DNA of 64,000 nt. It comes from Callaeas wilsoni. Taxonomy: Eukaryota; Chordata; Aves; Passeriformes; Callaeidae. The notes beneath the pieces were generated by a model that did not search any database, was not told the origin of the DNA, and was given only the letters and a program-made list of their open reading frames with translations. A program made the translations under genes and the position numbers. The stretch lies in contig VWPU01009578.1 in the NCBI GenBank assembly GCA_013398955.1, positions 48,081 to 112,080 of the forward strand, read 5' to 3'. This document shows positions 13,001 through 28,000 of this stretch, piece after piece; the stretch's first letter is position 1, and every line of letters starts with the position of its first letter.

Positions 13001-16000
13001 TGAGTTGAAAGGAACCCATAAGGACCATCAAAGTCCAGCTCCTGGAAATATTACATTAAGAAATCTTTAATCTGGTAGTTAAATTTGGACTAGGAATGGT
13101 GTGTCAAACCAACTGTGACAACCCCAAGCTGAACACTTCACCATATGATTAAGAAGTGCTTTGTTGACAAATACCAATGTTTTGTAAGACACCAATGATT
13201 TGATGGCTGTTTTTAAGTCTTGTTCCTTAGGTTAAGTGTCCATATAGTAGGAAATAAGGATGACAAAACACAGAGTTATGAGGTTGTAATTCTCTGGAGC
13301 TCACCTAGTGAATTATGAGAGAGGTATCTCCAGAAGAAAACTCATTTCTTTTGGTTTTTTGTATTCCCTTCTTCCTGAGGTGCATTTATGTGATGCACTG
13401 CAGGTTTTTGCTTTCAGTTGGAGTTGATTTCTCCTTTCAAAAGGCAGTTTTGAGGCTGACCAAGCTACACTAAGTCACCTTGTTTTTGCAGTCGCATAGA
13501 GGAGGAAGGCTGAGAGAGCAGATGCCTCTTCGTCAGTGTAAAGATTGTGCCCTCTTCTGGGGACACGTTGGGTAAAGCCAATTTCTGTGTCAAGTGTCCA
13601 CATAAAATCACAGAATTATTAAGGTTGGAAAAGACCTCCAAGGTCATTGTGTTCAACCACCACCCTAACGCTGACAGGTCCACCACTACACTGTGTCCCT
13701 AAGCACCACATTTACCTGTTTTTTGAACACTTACAGGAGTGGTGACTCCACCACTTCCTTGGGCAGCCTCTTCCAATGCCTGACCCTTCAGCAAAGAAAC
13801 TTTTGCCTAATATGCAATCTAAACCTCCGCTGGCACAACTTGAGGTCATTTCCTGCTCCCCGCTTTGATTCTGTTGCAGATTTGGGGCACTATGGACTCA
13901 AGGTTAGCATGAAGGACCATAGCTTCCAACAAGGAGAGTTAATGTGATTCAAAGTTGACTTGTTCCGTGGTTATTCTTAGGCTGGAATTTCACATCACCC
14001 GTGACAAAACTGATAACTTTCCTGCTTGAAGGAAGAGAGGAGAATTCAGTTGGCATCAGCTGCTGGCTTGGGAGGTGGGGAGACCTCATCTCCTTCAGAA
14101 AGCCCTAAGTTGGGAGGGAGTGTCTTTTTCCTGCATTCCCCTTCCTACCCCTAGGACCAGGCTTTGCAGCTGCACCATGAAGGCAACCAGTGGTCTCATT
14201 AAATATGCAAGTTTTTATAGTTGGAGGAGGTTGCATAAGTACAGCTGCAGAGTGATTTAATGATGGCTCAGTAACTCCTAGGATATCAGGGTAAGTGAAG
14301 CTCATGAATAACCATTCTTTTCTACTTCAGATATCTCTCCATCTCTCACCCAAGCTTGCATACAGCCCATGGCTAGGGAAGGTAACCTTGCCTGATATGT
14401 GATTGGTACTGTTTTATTTAGTCTAGGTTTAGCTCTGCAGTGATGTGGCTTTCTTTAGGAGTCTGCAGCAGTCTAACAGGGCTCACTATTAGCACAAAAT
14501 CTCAGGAGTCACTTACTGGGATTTCCAGTTATCTTTTATCAAAATGAAAATGAATAAGGGGAGCCTATTAGTTTTGATAATGTCTCAGAAAATGTCAGGA
14601 GCTCCAGGAAGTGATGCACATTAAATGTGGATGGTTACAAAGATGGTTACAAAAAAAAAGAAGTGACATGAAAATGAGACTGAGGGACTGTCATGCTCCT
14701 AAGTCCCAAGACTTCTGCTGACTGCCTGAGAGCCTGAGTAATGCTTCTGGGAAGGGGTATCAGTGCTTCATAGCTTTTTATTTAGGTATTTTTTCACTAA
14801 GAGTAATATATGCTCATTTGTAATCACCAAAAAATGCTTTTCTCTGTCTGTCCTGCTTCCTGCTGTGTAAATAGTAACACTGGAGTCCCACATGAGTCTC
14901 ATGCATTCATGGACACATGCTTCCATTCTGCCTGTACGTGGCTGGAGTTTCACTTCTCATTTAATTGTCCAGTGTGTGTTGTAAAATTTGGCCTGCAGTC
15001 CTGCTACTCAGACCTTTGGGTGAGATTATCTCCATGTATATTCTGAAAAAAAAAGTCAATACATCAATGTTTTAGTCATATTGTTTTTTGAGAAAATTCA
15101 GATATGCCATCATCATCATCATCATATTTGGTTTAAATATCTTAAGGAAAATGAGATTTCAGTGCAACAAAGACAACCAAGCATAGGATAACTTTTCTGT
15201 ATTGTTTTCAGCATTGTTGAGTAGGAAACGGTCTATAACCTTTCTGGGACTTTTTTGTTTTCTTTGTAGAGCTGACTGGTGGGGTTTTGAAGCATAACCA
15301 TATACGATTTTAACCTAAGCTCTATCCCAGCAGCTGTCTTGCGAGACTTGCTGAGAGCCCTGTGTGAGACAGATGCTGACTGAATATATTTGTGCACACT
15401 CGTTGTATGAAAAATGGGTGCTGCAGGATATTGCCCAGGTTTTCTTGTGTTAAGCTTTGTATGTACTTAAAATTTTCATTTCAAATTTGCCTTTTTGTGA
15501 TAGCCAGGTCAGTCTTTGCCTCCATGAATCCTTGGCCCAGCCCTGCCCCTGGATGCCCAGCTGGGTGGGTGAGCAGGAAGCAGCGAGGCTCTTGTGGCCA
15601 CTTAATTGCATAAAGCAGACCAATGTGTGCCAGTCTGTGCCTGTGACTGGGGTAGTTGAGGTGCAAATGCATTCCAGGTGTGAATTTGACCTTCATGAGA
15701 AGCTGGTTCTCTTTGATTTCAGGCTGTTGTTTCCTTTTATTTAAAATGTTTTATGGACAGTTGCAGCTGAAAATGAAATTTTGAATCTTCCACAAAGAAG
15801 GCGAAGAGCATCATGCTGCTTTGAGCACCGGAGTGAACTTTCTGTGTTGTGAAGTCAACCCCTCCCTCTTCAGTTTTCTCGTCTTTCTTGTCACCCCACC
15901 AGCCAAACTGTTGCATCCAGCCTCTGCAGCTGGTGTAAGGTTCTAGCAAATGACTGCACAGGAGATGCTGTGGCTGTGGCGAGCAGTCAGCCAGCAAGAG

Positions 16001-19000
16001 CACTGTGCAAAGCACAGCATAATCTCAGTTTGCAAATTTATTTTACTTTTCCTTTAGAAACACGGACCATGAAATATCTCGTTCCTAGTGAACTGAATGA
16101 CGGCTCAGGCTTTGTTAAAGCTATCTTGCCATGGCACAAAATGAAGTTAGAAAAATGGGACTGCTTCACATTTAATTAATCTACAATTTCATTTAAAATG
16201 TTATGCCCATTGAAAGGCAAATATGTTGCAAATTTGTCTGAAAAATGTGCCTCTCTGTCTCTCTGCCTGGCAGAGAGAGCAACTGAAGATAAAGTCACTC
16301 TGTAAAACTGAGCTCAAACTGAGTCTATTCAGCCCTTGTTTGGTATTTAAGCAGATGTCAGCAAGTTTTTTTTGGAATATAAACTGAGTTGCAGATGGTG
16401 AAGGTCAGGAGGTTAAAAAGCGCCTGTGCTATGTAAAGATTTACTTCTGAGTACAAATGTATTTGGCTATAAATAAGTATTTTTCCAATTCTGAATTCAA
16501 ACAACTCGAAGGATGCTCTTGGTGGCTGGTGTGCCAGCTGGTTACGTCAGCGCCGCTCATTTGAGCACTCCTTTGTGCCCAGCAAAGCCAGCAGACAAAT
16601 TCTTTCTCAGTGAGAGATCCTTGTAGTTACTGGGTTTGACTGGCCAGCACTGCACTTCAGTGTAAACTGTAATAAGATGTATTTGCTTGGAACAATTTTA
16701 AATCTTATTGTGCTGTGAATTTTTTTTCTCTTCCCCTAAATATTAATACATATTGAACAGAGAAGAATGTTGTGTAGCATGCTGAAAGAGCTTAAAAGAA
16801 TATTTGAATTGACTTGGAACAATTTGAGTGGCAGGGCAGAGAGAGTCCATGTCAAAACTTCACTCATGACATGTTTGCCTATCTCCAGAATTGTGCCTAG
16901 AAAAAGAGGGATTGCTTCAAAGGAAGTCTGATGTTGCTTCAAATAAAGAAAAGCTATTCACTTTCCTTCAATAATACTTACATCATGGAGCTGTGGGTAC
17001 TTCATGCCAAGCAGCACCTCATTCCATGTAGGATAACTGTGGATCTGATTTGTTTGAGTTCACGGCTTGCTTTGAAAAGCCTTTGAGGTTTTCAGTTGTA
17101 CTGAAGTTTGTCTGAATGTGTGCGGAGGGTGGGTGTTTAAATTTTTCTCATCAACTTTATTTGGAAACAAAATAAGGTGATGTTGAAGAAGCTTAAAGAG
17201 AGCCTTTATTTGGTATTTTCCAACAATCTGATGGTCGCCCCCAGGGTTATGTCTAGAAGTCCTTGCCCCAAACGCGAGCACCAGAGACAGGCATTTGAGC
17301 TGGAGTACTGCTACTGGTGACGGGCCCAGGTGCTTCCTGAACTGGAAATTGCCCCATGTGTTTAATAGACTTCAGCAGAATTTTTCCTGTATGGATATTT
17401 CTGGTTCTTTTGTGAACCTGTGTGAAGGTTACTGCTGGCAGTGTTGTGTTCCTTGAGGAAGCAGCTCCTGAAGAAGCACCTTGGTGATTTTATTTGATGC
17501 CCTTCAGTTTTCCCATAGAAATAGTGATTTATCGCACCCAGTCGATGTTCTCTGTTCCAGGAATCATCAATGCTCCTCTTACCTTCATTGCATTTGTCTT
17601 TTTTTCTGGATCCAGCCCAGTATAGTTTTCCTACACTTGATCATCCTTGCTGCCCAATTTCCATGCTTGTATTCCTGAACACAAGCCAGCCAACGCTGTG
17701 TTCTGGACTGGTTTCGTTATATGTAGGCATGGTGTTTAAAGTCTAACACTTTTAAAAGAGTGTTGGAAAGCTCAAGCCTGTATTCTAGTAATTTAGGTAT
17801 TTTTAAGCACTTAGTGAGCGAAGGGACTATGTAGCTTTTGGCTAAACTGTGCCTCAAGTTGGTGCTTTATAACTGTATTTAGGGTTTTTAAGTGGTCCTT
17901 TGTCATTTTATTTTTTAAAATGAGCTTAATGAAAGGCTTCACTGAGTGATTTGGGTTACCTTGCTGAAAATTCTTTCCAGGGAATTGGCCTGTGTTTAAA
18001 GCTGCACAAAAATCTTAAAAATATGCCATAGAGAGTAGTGCTGTGCTGGCCAGGGTAGAAATCTGGTCAAACAGCCTGGTTTCTAGTTTTCATTTTAGTT
18101 TAGGACCTGAATCCAAAAAGGAGAACAGTTCATTTACAATCTATTGCCTTGTTTTTCAAATAGACTAGACTTATTTCTAGGTTTAGAGGATGTTTCTGGT
18201 TCTTTTTATAAAGCCATAATGAACTCAAGTGATGTCCTGACCAGCCACTGATTGCATTACTAATTGCTCTTTCAGAAAACAGCATTAAAAATGTCTCTGG
18301 AGCAAAGCGATCTTTTGAGGGACGTGGAGTGGATTCTGAAATGTGTTAACCTCTTTCACTCCAGGCTACTCTGCTGGTAGGGATTTTGGCCACTGACAAA
18401 ATGAAAAACAGAATAGTTAGTGGAACTTAGGTGTGGAGGTGTAGATGGATTTTGTCATTTGTAACTTTTTTTTCAGTGTACAGAGCCCCAAAAGCTATTC
18501 AACATCGCCAATGAGCTGCTCCACACGGAAGAAGCGTATGTTAAAAGACTCCATCTCTTGGACCAGGTAATTCCATTTTGAATTAGCTCTCCATTCTTTT
18601 CAGTGAGCATCAATGTCGTCTCCTGTCCATTGCCTAAGCTACAGCTCAATATAGTGCAAATGCTGTGTGTAGGTGGAAGATGGAGTTTGCTTGCCAGGCT
18701 CTGTGCCGTGGGTCCCAGAGGCAAGCTTTGGGCAAAAGGGTTCTCTGAGAAGGAACCAGAGGACTGGGATGGCAGAAAGGGGAATGGGAAAGCAACAGCC
18801 CAAGACACAGACACTGCCAGCATTTTGTTCCTCCCTGGGTATACGGGGAGAGGAAATCACAGGGACAATGAAGGCACTAAGAAATGATGAAATCTATGAT
18901 TGCTCTTTGATGTGGAAGAGGTTGAAGTTTTACTAAAATCAGGCCAGATGTGTCAGCCCCATGCCTACAGCAAACTATTTTTTTGCCACTGTGTTTTGTA

Positions 19001-22000
19001 ATTGTTGTCCATCATGTTTATGCATGGGGATGAAGCAAAACCGGCATGATGAGCCTGAACTTTCTTCCCGATAGACTTTGAGCTGATGCAACACAATGCA
19101 GGCATTTCTATAATTATCTCAAAGAAAAAACCCATGAATGAGCAGGAAAGAAATAAAAATGAGGATGAGACACATTGTGAGCCAACTGCTTTTGAAAAAT
19201 GAGTAGAAGGAAAAAAAAATAGAAAACGGTCACCTGGCTAGAAATGTTGTTGGAAGCTGTAACCAGGAGAACCCTTCACCCTCCAACACTTGGAGCTCTA
19301 TGGAGGACTTGCAGTGTTTGTATTAGATGAACAGAAACTGTTTCTAGACCCTAAAAATTGAGGGAATGTCTTTCCCTTTTGTTCAGTACAATGTAATTTC
19401 TCCTACTGAGAAAAACCCAATCACATGGTTTATTTTGCTTTGTGTAAATAGCAGTAAATGCTTTTCAGGGACAGAATGTTCTTTGCAGCTTGCACTCCCA
19501 AATATGAGATATCCTCTCAGTCATTTCAATCTTTCTTGAATTACAGCTCAGATTATCCTATTTTTTTCTATGGCCTATAGTGGTATATCTAACCCTGGGT
19601 GACAGTTTTGTAAACCTCCTGAAGACTCCAAGGACTGGCTACCAGGGGTCAAAATCTGTAGCTCTGTTCTAAGCAGTCAGCTTTGCAAAATTGCAATCTA
19701 AAATCAGCATGTCTAGGACTGTTTTTCGTAAAGCCATGTTGGTACTGTCTTGTTGCCTTCTGCAGGTTTTTTGCACTAAATTGTCTGAAGCAGGGATTTC
19801 ATCTGAAGTGATAACAGGCATCTTCTCAAATATTTCTTCCATCTATTGTTTCCATGGACAATTTCTTCTTCCTGAGCTCAAAACAAGAATTACACAAGAA
19901 TGGTAGGTAGCTGTCATTACAATTTTTAAAAAAATACATTTTCAATAAACTAAAGCAATCATAAGGCCTAGTCTAATTCTGAATTTTTTGTTGTATAATG
20001 CAGTCGTTACGTTAGTTATTTAATATGTTAATATGAAGTCTCTCAAACATTTCTAACTTAAGGAGTAGGCCTGAGCACTCAAAATTTCCAGAATACATTG
20101 TGAGCATGTTTTCAGTTCAAAGTATTGCCAGAGCTGTTTTCCTTACTGCATTCCCACTCTCCTATTGTTGCAGTACTATGAAATTGCAGTACTAGGAAGG
20201 AATGAAATTGCTTGTTTTGGCCTCAAAACTGAAATAACTATTTTCAAATACCAATTAAAATTTGGCTTCTATAATAAGTTGAAGGTGGGACTTGTTGATT
20301 TTGGAGGTCTTTTACAACCTTAATGATTCTCTGATTCTGTAAGTTGAAGATAAGGCAGAAATGCAGAGATAGGTAGAAAGGGTAATTGTAGTCAGATCTA
20401 GGAAACCCAGTTTGAGGGGACACATTGGCTGCACAGTGTCGTGCAGTGGCAGGTGCAGATGGTGCTGACCTTTCCAGGTGCCCTGACTGACCAGGACAAG
20501 ACCAGGGCTTGCCTCTCTCTTGGCTGAGTCCAGTCTTCACACAATTCCTCAGTGACCAGAAGGAATAAATGAGTCTCAGCATCTCTGTGCCTGACTTGCA
20601 CTTGCAGGGACAACTGTAATAAAGGGGAGGAAAACTGCAGAGTCTGGGAGTCAGAAGAGGATAGAAGCTTGTTAACTGGCTAAAGAGGGTCTTGCACAGG
20701 CAGACTGGGGAAGAATGGCTGGCTCTCTGCTTGGCCATGACTTTGTTGGGAGGAGAGAGATGTGTAGCTACTGCTGCTCCAGCCTGGGGTTGCTGGTCCC
20801 TAGGGATGACCCAGCTGAACTGAACCATCTCTTTGCATTAAAACCAATTCAGATGTTTGGCTGTGGTGGAAAAGATTACTTTCAATATGTAGAAGTTTCC
20901 CACAAGATTTTGTGCTGGGCAGAAGAGATATATAGATGTTCCTTTAATGATGTGTAGTCAGTCTGCTCTTCACTTAAGACAGTGAGGGCAAAAATATCAT
21001 CCGTTATACATCAGGATCATGTTTGAAGTTTCATCTGGGGTATTGTATACATTACCTTAAACTAAACTTAGCCTGTTTTGATTGCACATATGTGTAAGTG
21101 CTTGTGCATATGGGAGACAACTGTGGAAATCTTACAGCTGTGTTTTCTCTCTGAAGATACCATTGATTTCCAGAGATTTCAGTACTTACCTGTCTCTTTA
21201 CCATAGGAGCATCAACCCACGGCTAGGAGATATCCTGCAGAAACTTGCTCCTTTTCTGAAAATGTATGGAGAATATGTAAAGAACTTTGACAGGGCAATG
21301 GACATAGTGAACACATGTATGCAGCGGTCCTCTCCCTTCAAAGATGTTGTTCAGAATATACAGGTATGTTTTTAATTGGCATAATAGGACTCGGAGATTG
21401 TCATGGTTTAGGAATGATATTCCCCCCTGCAGAGACTCCAAAATCACACTGCCCCTCCCTTGCTTCCCTCCTCTGCCCGTTTTCCTTCCCCCTCCCCCTG
21501 CAGCATCTGAAGAAGTGAGCTGGAGGCACAAAAGGCAAAAATCATGGGTTGAGGTAAGAACAATTTACTGAAAACCCCAATGAGATAAGAAAATTAACAG
21601 TAAGAGCAACAATATTAATAATAAAAGCGTACTAAAGAGAGAGTGCAGAGCTCAATCCAGCTGCAGCCACATCACCCAAGCAACTCCCTCTGGTCAGGAC
21701 CAGTGTCACCCGAACTGCTCCATGTGCCACACTTGCTCCACCATAAGGAACCTTCTCCTCTAAAATGAGACCCTCTCTTCCAGCCTGGTGATGACCTGAG
21801 GTGTTTTCCAATAGTACTGGGGCCCTGGCCACACTCCGTCCTGTCTACTGCAAAAAATAAACTCTGTGCTGGCCAGAACCAAGAATGAGAGATCCTCACT
21901 CATTTCAGTGTGTTTGTTTCCCAGTTCATGACACATATTGTCAAGAGAATAAGGCACTAATACTAAAAATACACGATTTTAGTGGCATTCCTTCCTTCTC

Positions 22001-25000
22001 TTTTGCTAATACACAGATTTCACACACAGCTTTTTTCCACTCAAGCTTTTATTTTTAAGTTTTTTAAAAAATATGGCTTTAAACTGACAGAGGGCAGGGT
22101 TAGGTGGGATATTGGAAAGTAATTCTTCCCTTGGAGGATGGTGAGGCCCTGGCACAGGCTGCTTGGAGAAGCTGTGGCTGCCCCATCCCTGGAAGTGCTC
22201 AAGACCAGGCTGGGTGGGCCTTGGAGCAACCTGGGGTAGTGAATGGGAGTTGGACTGGATGGTCTTCAAGGTCCTTTCCAACCCAAAGGATTCCATGATT
22301 CTGTGGTTTAAGAGGAGTACCAGAAGTCACAGAATGAAACTTCACCCTTGTTCCAGTAGTTCTGACTCTTTTGGACTTGTCTTCCTCATTTCTAACTTTA
22401 GGGGTTTTTTTTTTAATAAATACATTTTCATTCTGAGGTGGGTGTGCTTGAGTTTGCACATGTCACTGACAGCATCTGCTGTTAGTCTGGTTTTCCTGAG
22501 GTTTTCAAAGTGGCCTGCAGCTCTTGGGATCACAGCTCCACAGGAGGATGCTTAACACGGATTTTCATGTGTTTTCTCATAATTGCACAAAAAGCTGCAC
22601 AGGGAGATGGCAAGAGCTCCAGTTGTGCTGATGTATCCATAAAACTGCTCCATCCCGCTTGGCCCCTGGGCTGGCTGAAGGGATGCAGGCTCCAGCACGC
22701 TCATGAGTATCCCTGCTCCAGTCCTGGGAAAGCAGATACCGCTTTGGGAGGGGAGGGCTGGCAAGGAGTGGGTTAAGCTGAGCAGGGAGCACAGCTGCCT
22801 GCCCTAAATGGGAGGACTGTGGCTGGGCCAGCTGTCGGGAATCAAGTAATCCCCTAGCAAGCTGGGAGAGGAGAGGCACTGTGTGGAGGTTTAGGGCTGT
22901 GTCGGAGACTCAGGCAGAAGTTCGGAGAAGCAAGGACTGGGGGAGGTCCTTTCCTGCCACGCTGCTGCCCCACATAGCCTTTTCTTACCCTTCTTCTGCC
23001 TGCACCCATCCTGCTCCCACTAAGGGCATGCTCAGCAGCACTGTGTTTTGCTGTCCTCAGCCTGTGGCAAGCCATGATTTTCTGCAGGGTAAATCCATTC
23101 GGGACTGTTTTCTCTACAGCACAGGCAACTCCCTTCCCTAAAATTCACCTGTCTCTTCCCACCACCAAGCTTCCAACACAAACGATGTGTGCCACCTGTC
23201 GATCTGCACCTGTGCCAGACCATGAGCAGTTCTGCTGTTGCTTGAGCAGAACTCTTGCCAGGTAGCGTGGGCACTGGCAATGCAGGCAGGAGATGCACCT
23301 CGGAAGCCTGCTGACGACAGAATTGCACTCTAGGTTTAGTCACACCGACACAGCACCTTTTGCTTCGTTTCTCAATGGTCATAGGTGCAGGAGGCAGAGA
23401 CTGGACCCAGAATGCTTGGACCGAAACTTAATAGCTGGTGAGCTTATTATGACTTGGTTTGTCAATTTTGTCCTTATGCCATCACAGAAGTACTTTTAAA
23501 TATATACTACATCTAATAAATAGTTATGTATTACTTAAATACATATTTATATTTATATATATTATATATATTTATGTGGTTTGGATTCTCACATGAATTA
23601 AATACAGAATAAATATTTATCTACTAAAGAATTCCACTGTAAACTCAGTAAATTTTAAACTGTCACATAGCATGAAACTTTTCCTATTTGGAACAATTTG
23701 CTTTGTCACTGTTGCCTTTTCAGAAAGGTATATTTGCATGTGAATACAGTTGACATGGGCCCTGAAGTGACTTTCTCCACTGCTTCCCTATTGCTGTCCC
23801 ATGTTCAGGTTCATCCTATTGCAGAAGTAAAGGGACTGTGGAGAAGGTAATAGTAAGTGAATTTAGGAATATAATCCAAGTGCTAGTAGTGTGAAGTTCT
23901 GTGCCCTGGAATCTCTGATTCTGTCCTTCACAGCTGTATTTTCTGGTGCTGTAAAATTCTGGGAGGTAATAAATTCACTTCAACTACCCTAAACAGAAAT
24001 ATTGTTCTCCTTGTTACACTGTGACAAGATATTTCTGAAAGCAAGTTTAGTCCTTTGAATTTCTGGAAGGATGACTAATATTTTCTCTCTCAAACATTCA
24101 TCCCATTATCTCCAGCCTTGCTGTGAGAATGGAGCGAGTCAGCAGCATGATGTGGGCTGGAATATTTATGAGGAAATTGCAGATACTTGAAAGAAGTTCC
24201 TTTCTCTGAGAAACGCACAGTGAAATGAACGTGGTTGTAGAGAGGCTGTTTACACTAGAACAGACCACATTAGTGGGCTGATGTAAAAATAATGCTGTGC
24301 AGAAGAGCTCATCTGTGGTTAACATGCTGCTGTGGAGTCAGATTACATCGCTAGCAGAAACTTCCTGTGTGCTTTAAAGCAAGTTACTGGTTCTTACTGA
24401 GATTCTCATCTCTCCTCTTTTAAATAGAAATATTCATTTGCTTCACAGGATCCTATGAAAACAGGTACACTGCAATACTCAGTGCCATTGTACGCACAGC
24501 ACATTGGTGCCTTATCGGGTGATGTTTAGTGTAATCAGACTCAAACCTCCTCCCCTTCTTGGCCAAGTGAAAAAGAAGTAGAATTTGAGAGAGCTCTGCC
24601 TTTCAAAGCTGGTGTGTGAGCAGTGTGCCTGCTGCTCATACAGTGAGATCTGGCAAGCAATATATCCCTGGGGGCATTCTGATTTCATGTAGTTGGGAGA
24701 ACAGTGCTGCAAAGGGCCATGGATGGGAAGAGCTTTTCTGAGCCTTCTGAAAGAAGATAGTTGCATATCAGCAGAAAATGTCAGAGATGAGATGAAGATT
24801 CACCTAAAACCTGTCAGCTCTGATATCTGCTGTCGGGCAGGAAGGCTCCATAGTTGTACCTGGAGAGGCTGGATCTGAGCCTTCAATAAGGCTAAGTGTT
24901 GGGTCACAACAGCCCCCGCAGCTCCAGGCTGAGCCACGGGGGCTGGAAAGGGCCCGGCAGGAAAGGCCCTGGCAGTGCTGGTGGCAGCAGCTGAACAGGA

Positions 25001-28000
25001 GCCCAGGTGGGCAAGAAGGACCAGGGCACCTTGGCCTGTGCCAGCCGTGGTGTGGCAGCAGGACCAGGGCAGTGCCCATCCCCTGTGCTGGACACACCTC
25101 GAATCCCGGGNAGAAAGAGCTTGAGGGGCTGGAGCGTGTCCAGAGGAGGCAACAGAGCTGGGGAAGGGGCTGAGGGAGCTGGGGAAGGGGCTCAGCCTGG
25201 AGAAAAGGAGGCTCAGGGGGGACCTCCTGGCTCTGCACAACTCCCTGGCAGGAGGGTGGAGCCAGATGAAGGTCGGGCTCTGCTCCCAGGAACAAAGGAT
25301 AGGACAAGAGGAAATGACCTCAAGCTGTGCCAGGGGAGGGTTTAGATTGGATATTATGGAAAATTTCTTCATGGAAAGGGTTGTCCAGCCCTGGCACAGG
25401 CTGCCCAGCGCAGTGATGGAATCACCATCCCTGGAGGGATTTAAAAGACGTGCAGATGTGGCACTTGTGGACTTGGTTTAGTGGTGGCCTTGGCAGTGTT
25501 AGGCTTATGTTTGGACTTGATCATCTCAAGGGTCTTTTCCAACCTAATGCGTCTGTTGATCCATGAGGGCTTGAGAAGTTCCTGTACACTCCTCTAGCTG
25601 TATGTGAATGGTCATTTTTCATTGCTGTGAAACACCAAAGGCAGGAAAAAACCAAACTCTCCTGTCCTTGTTGTCTCTCCATTACAGAAACAGGAGGTGT
25701 GTGGAAACCTGACTTTGCAGCATCACATGCTTGAACCAGTGCAAAGGATTCCTCGTTATGAGCTTCTCCTGAAGGACTATTTAAAGAAACTTCCAGAAGA
25801 GTCTCCAGACAGGAAAGATGCTGAAAGTACATGTAAACTCCTCTCTGTCTAAAAGCACAATGAAGTCTTGGGCAGTTTTTTCTTCACGTGTTCAGATACT
25901 TACAATCCAGGACTATGGTAGAAATGGAGATTTGAATTAATCAAATTATTGCCATACAAAGGGATTTGGAATGCTTTTGGAGTTGAAAATAAAAGGGCTG
26001 GAATGCCAGCTCTAGGAATGAAAGCAGCTTTGGCAAATAAACAGTGACGATATGTTGAAGTTTGCTGTACTAGAACATCTGACGTTTTTGTTTAGTCCAT
26101 TGTGTGGCCAAGTACAAAGACAGGAGGACATCCTTGCAGCAGCCAGAGGAAGAAAGGAAGAATGATTTTAAATTTGTGTTGTATTTAAATGTGTATTTCT
26201 TGCCAAGAAAGCCAGTTAGACTCTGTTTATATAGTGAAACGGGGGAAATGGACTTCTCTTGATTACGAGGAGTTTTTGATCTCAGCCAAAACAGGGTCCA
26301 TATCACCATAAGCAGGCAAGCCCTGTTTTAGGAAAACAGTCTTAAAAATATGCTTGGAAAGACTTAAGTGAGACTTAACTTTTAATAGAGGATTCCTAGA
26401 AGGTGAGGGTTATTTGTCACTGTGTGCTTTGGCTCATCTAGATTTTTAGGAGAGAAAGATGAAACATAGATCAGCTGAACATGCAGAAGTGATTGTGTCT
26501 ATAATTGCTTATGTTAGATCAGCTTTGAAGGAAAAGCAATAATTAGAGAGGTGAACCCATCCCCCAAGGTGCTATTAAAAGATATAATCTAGAGAATGCA
26601 TAACTGTTGGTACCTTTATTGCAGAGTCACTGGAGCTGATATCGACAGCAGCGAACCATTCCAATGCAGCCATCCGCAAGATGGTGAGTAGCAATTCCAG
26701 AAGGGAATCATGATCTGACTGAAGCACGTGGCTAAACGGAGAGCATCCCATTGCAACAGACTCAGTATGGTAACTGGGAAGGAATATCTGACTGTCAGTC
26801 AGGCTTTAAACATGTGTTGGATGTCTGAGTTCTTTTTATTGTAAATGCAGTTTCTGTGGGTTGTTGGGCTTCAATTTGCCTTGCCTCATTCTTAAGGACC
26901 CAATGAGTTGAAAAAGGAAGTCTTCATAAAACTCATTATTTGCTTTTCCTTGAAAAGTATTGAAAGTATTCCAATTAGGTCCATTCACAAGGTGTCCTTG
27001 CAGATTTTCACACTGGTTTTATAGTCCTACAGTTCTTCAACAGAATGCAGGTTGCTTTGATTTGATTTTGGCTCATCTTAAGTGCACAGAATGTGCATTT
27101 TGCATGCATCAGTAGCTTTGGAAAGCTGTGCTTCAAAAGCTGGGCAGTCAGACTGTGGAGATTTTGGACATTAGCACATGTTTTACATATAGAAGAGCTT
27201 GTGCGTTACCTTTAAGTAAATGGGCTTTATAACTGCAGATGTTATCCCTTAGGTGCACCCAGGTGTCTCAGGACATTTTGTATCTAACAGACCTGAAATG
27301 CTGTGTATCTGACTTAGGACTCACTGACCATTTGGGGGTGCAAGGTTTATATTCCCTTCCCTATCAGACCATTAATTCCTCCCCCAGCTGGTGGGGACAC
27401 CATGAGACCATGTTTCCTGTGGCTGCTATGGGGAAGTAACCAGCTGATGTCTGTATTGTTAGTATGTCTGAAAACACAGTTAGGAAACCATCTGTTTCTA
27501 TTTGAGTCTGGCATGTTCTCTTGATAAGGATATATTTTGGTGGAAATTTTTCTGGTTTGTGGCCTCTAACAACTCTTTTCCTAGGGACTGTATACAGTAT
27601 CTTTGCAGATAGCAGGAATATGAAACAACTGGGTCGTTGGTTTCTGTGTCGGTTGCTTTTTCTGTTAGTACACAAGAACCCATTGGAAAAGGCAGCAATA
27701 ATAATTTTGCTGCGTGAGGTCCAAGCCAAACTGAAAGGAAAGCAAGTGCCGTAGCAAAAGCTCCAAAAGTTAGTGGAGGGTTGAATTAATTGTTGGCTGC
27801 TTACTTCTGTTGTGGTGCAGTAGAAGAAATAAATCATGCTTCCAAAGCTGATGTTTCCTAAAAGCGCAAATATTCCTCAGGTTTTGGATCTATTTTTAGT
27901 GTTCTAGTTTCTCCTTTAAAAAATATATTGTTTGATAAGGTCACTGTTATTTGTTCGCTTGTTTGTTTTTAAAATTAGTGTAATATCTTGCTCATCATCC

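Larger units (their letters stand above)
11687..18476 (+). other. FGD3 intron, 6.8 kb
   Basis: Largest FGD3 intron placed. It contains two minus-strand CR1 fragments (about 12981-13050 and 13601-13860) and a short CAT repeat (15108-15126). No exon or RNA gene was recognised. Confidence 0.7.
21364..25687 (+). other. FGD3 intron, 4.3 kb, repeat-rich
   Basis: Holds the solo LTR (21399-21933), CR1 pieces (22088-22303 and 24898-25557), a moderately GC-rich stretch (about 22500-23400) of unknown nature and an AT-rich run (about 23500-23576). No exon was recognised. Confidence 0.7.

Noticed and set aside
20244..20828. 194-codon minus-strand frame
   Set aside because: It crosses a CR1 3' tail and has no domain, splice support or recognisable homology.
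24800..25372. 190- and 167-codon minus-strand frames
   Set aside because: They lie antisense to a CR1 element and cross the undetermined base; GC-rich composition explains the lack of stops.
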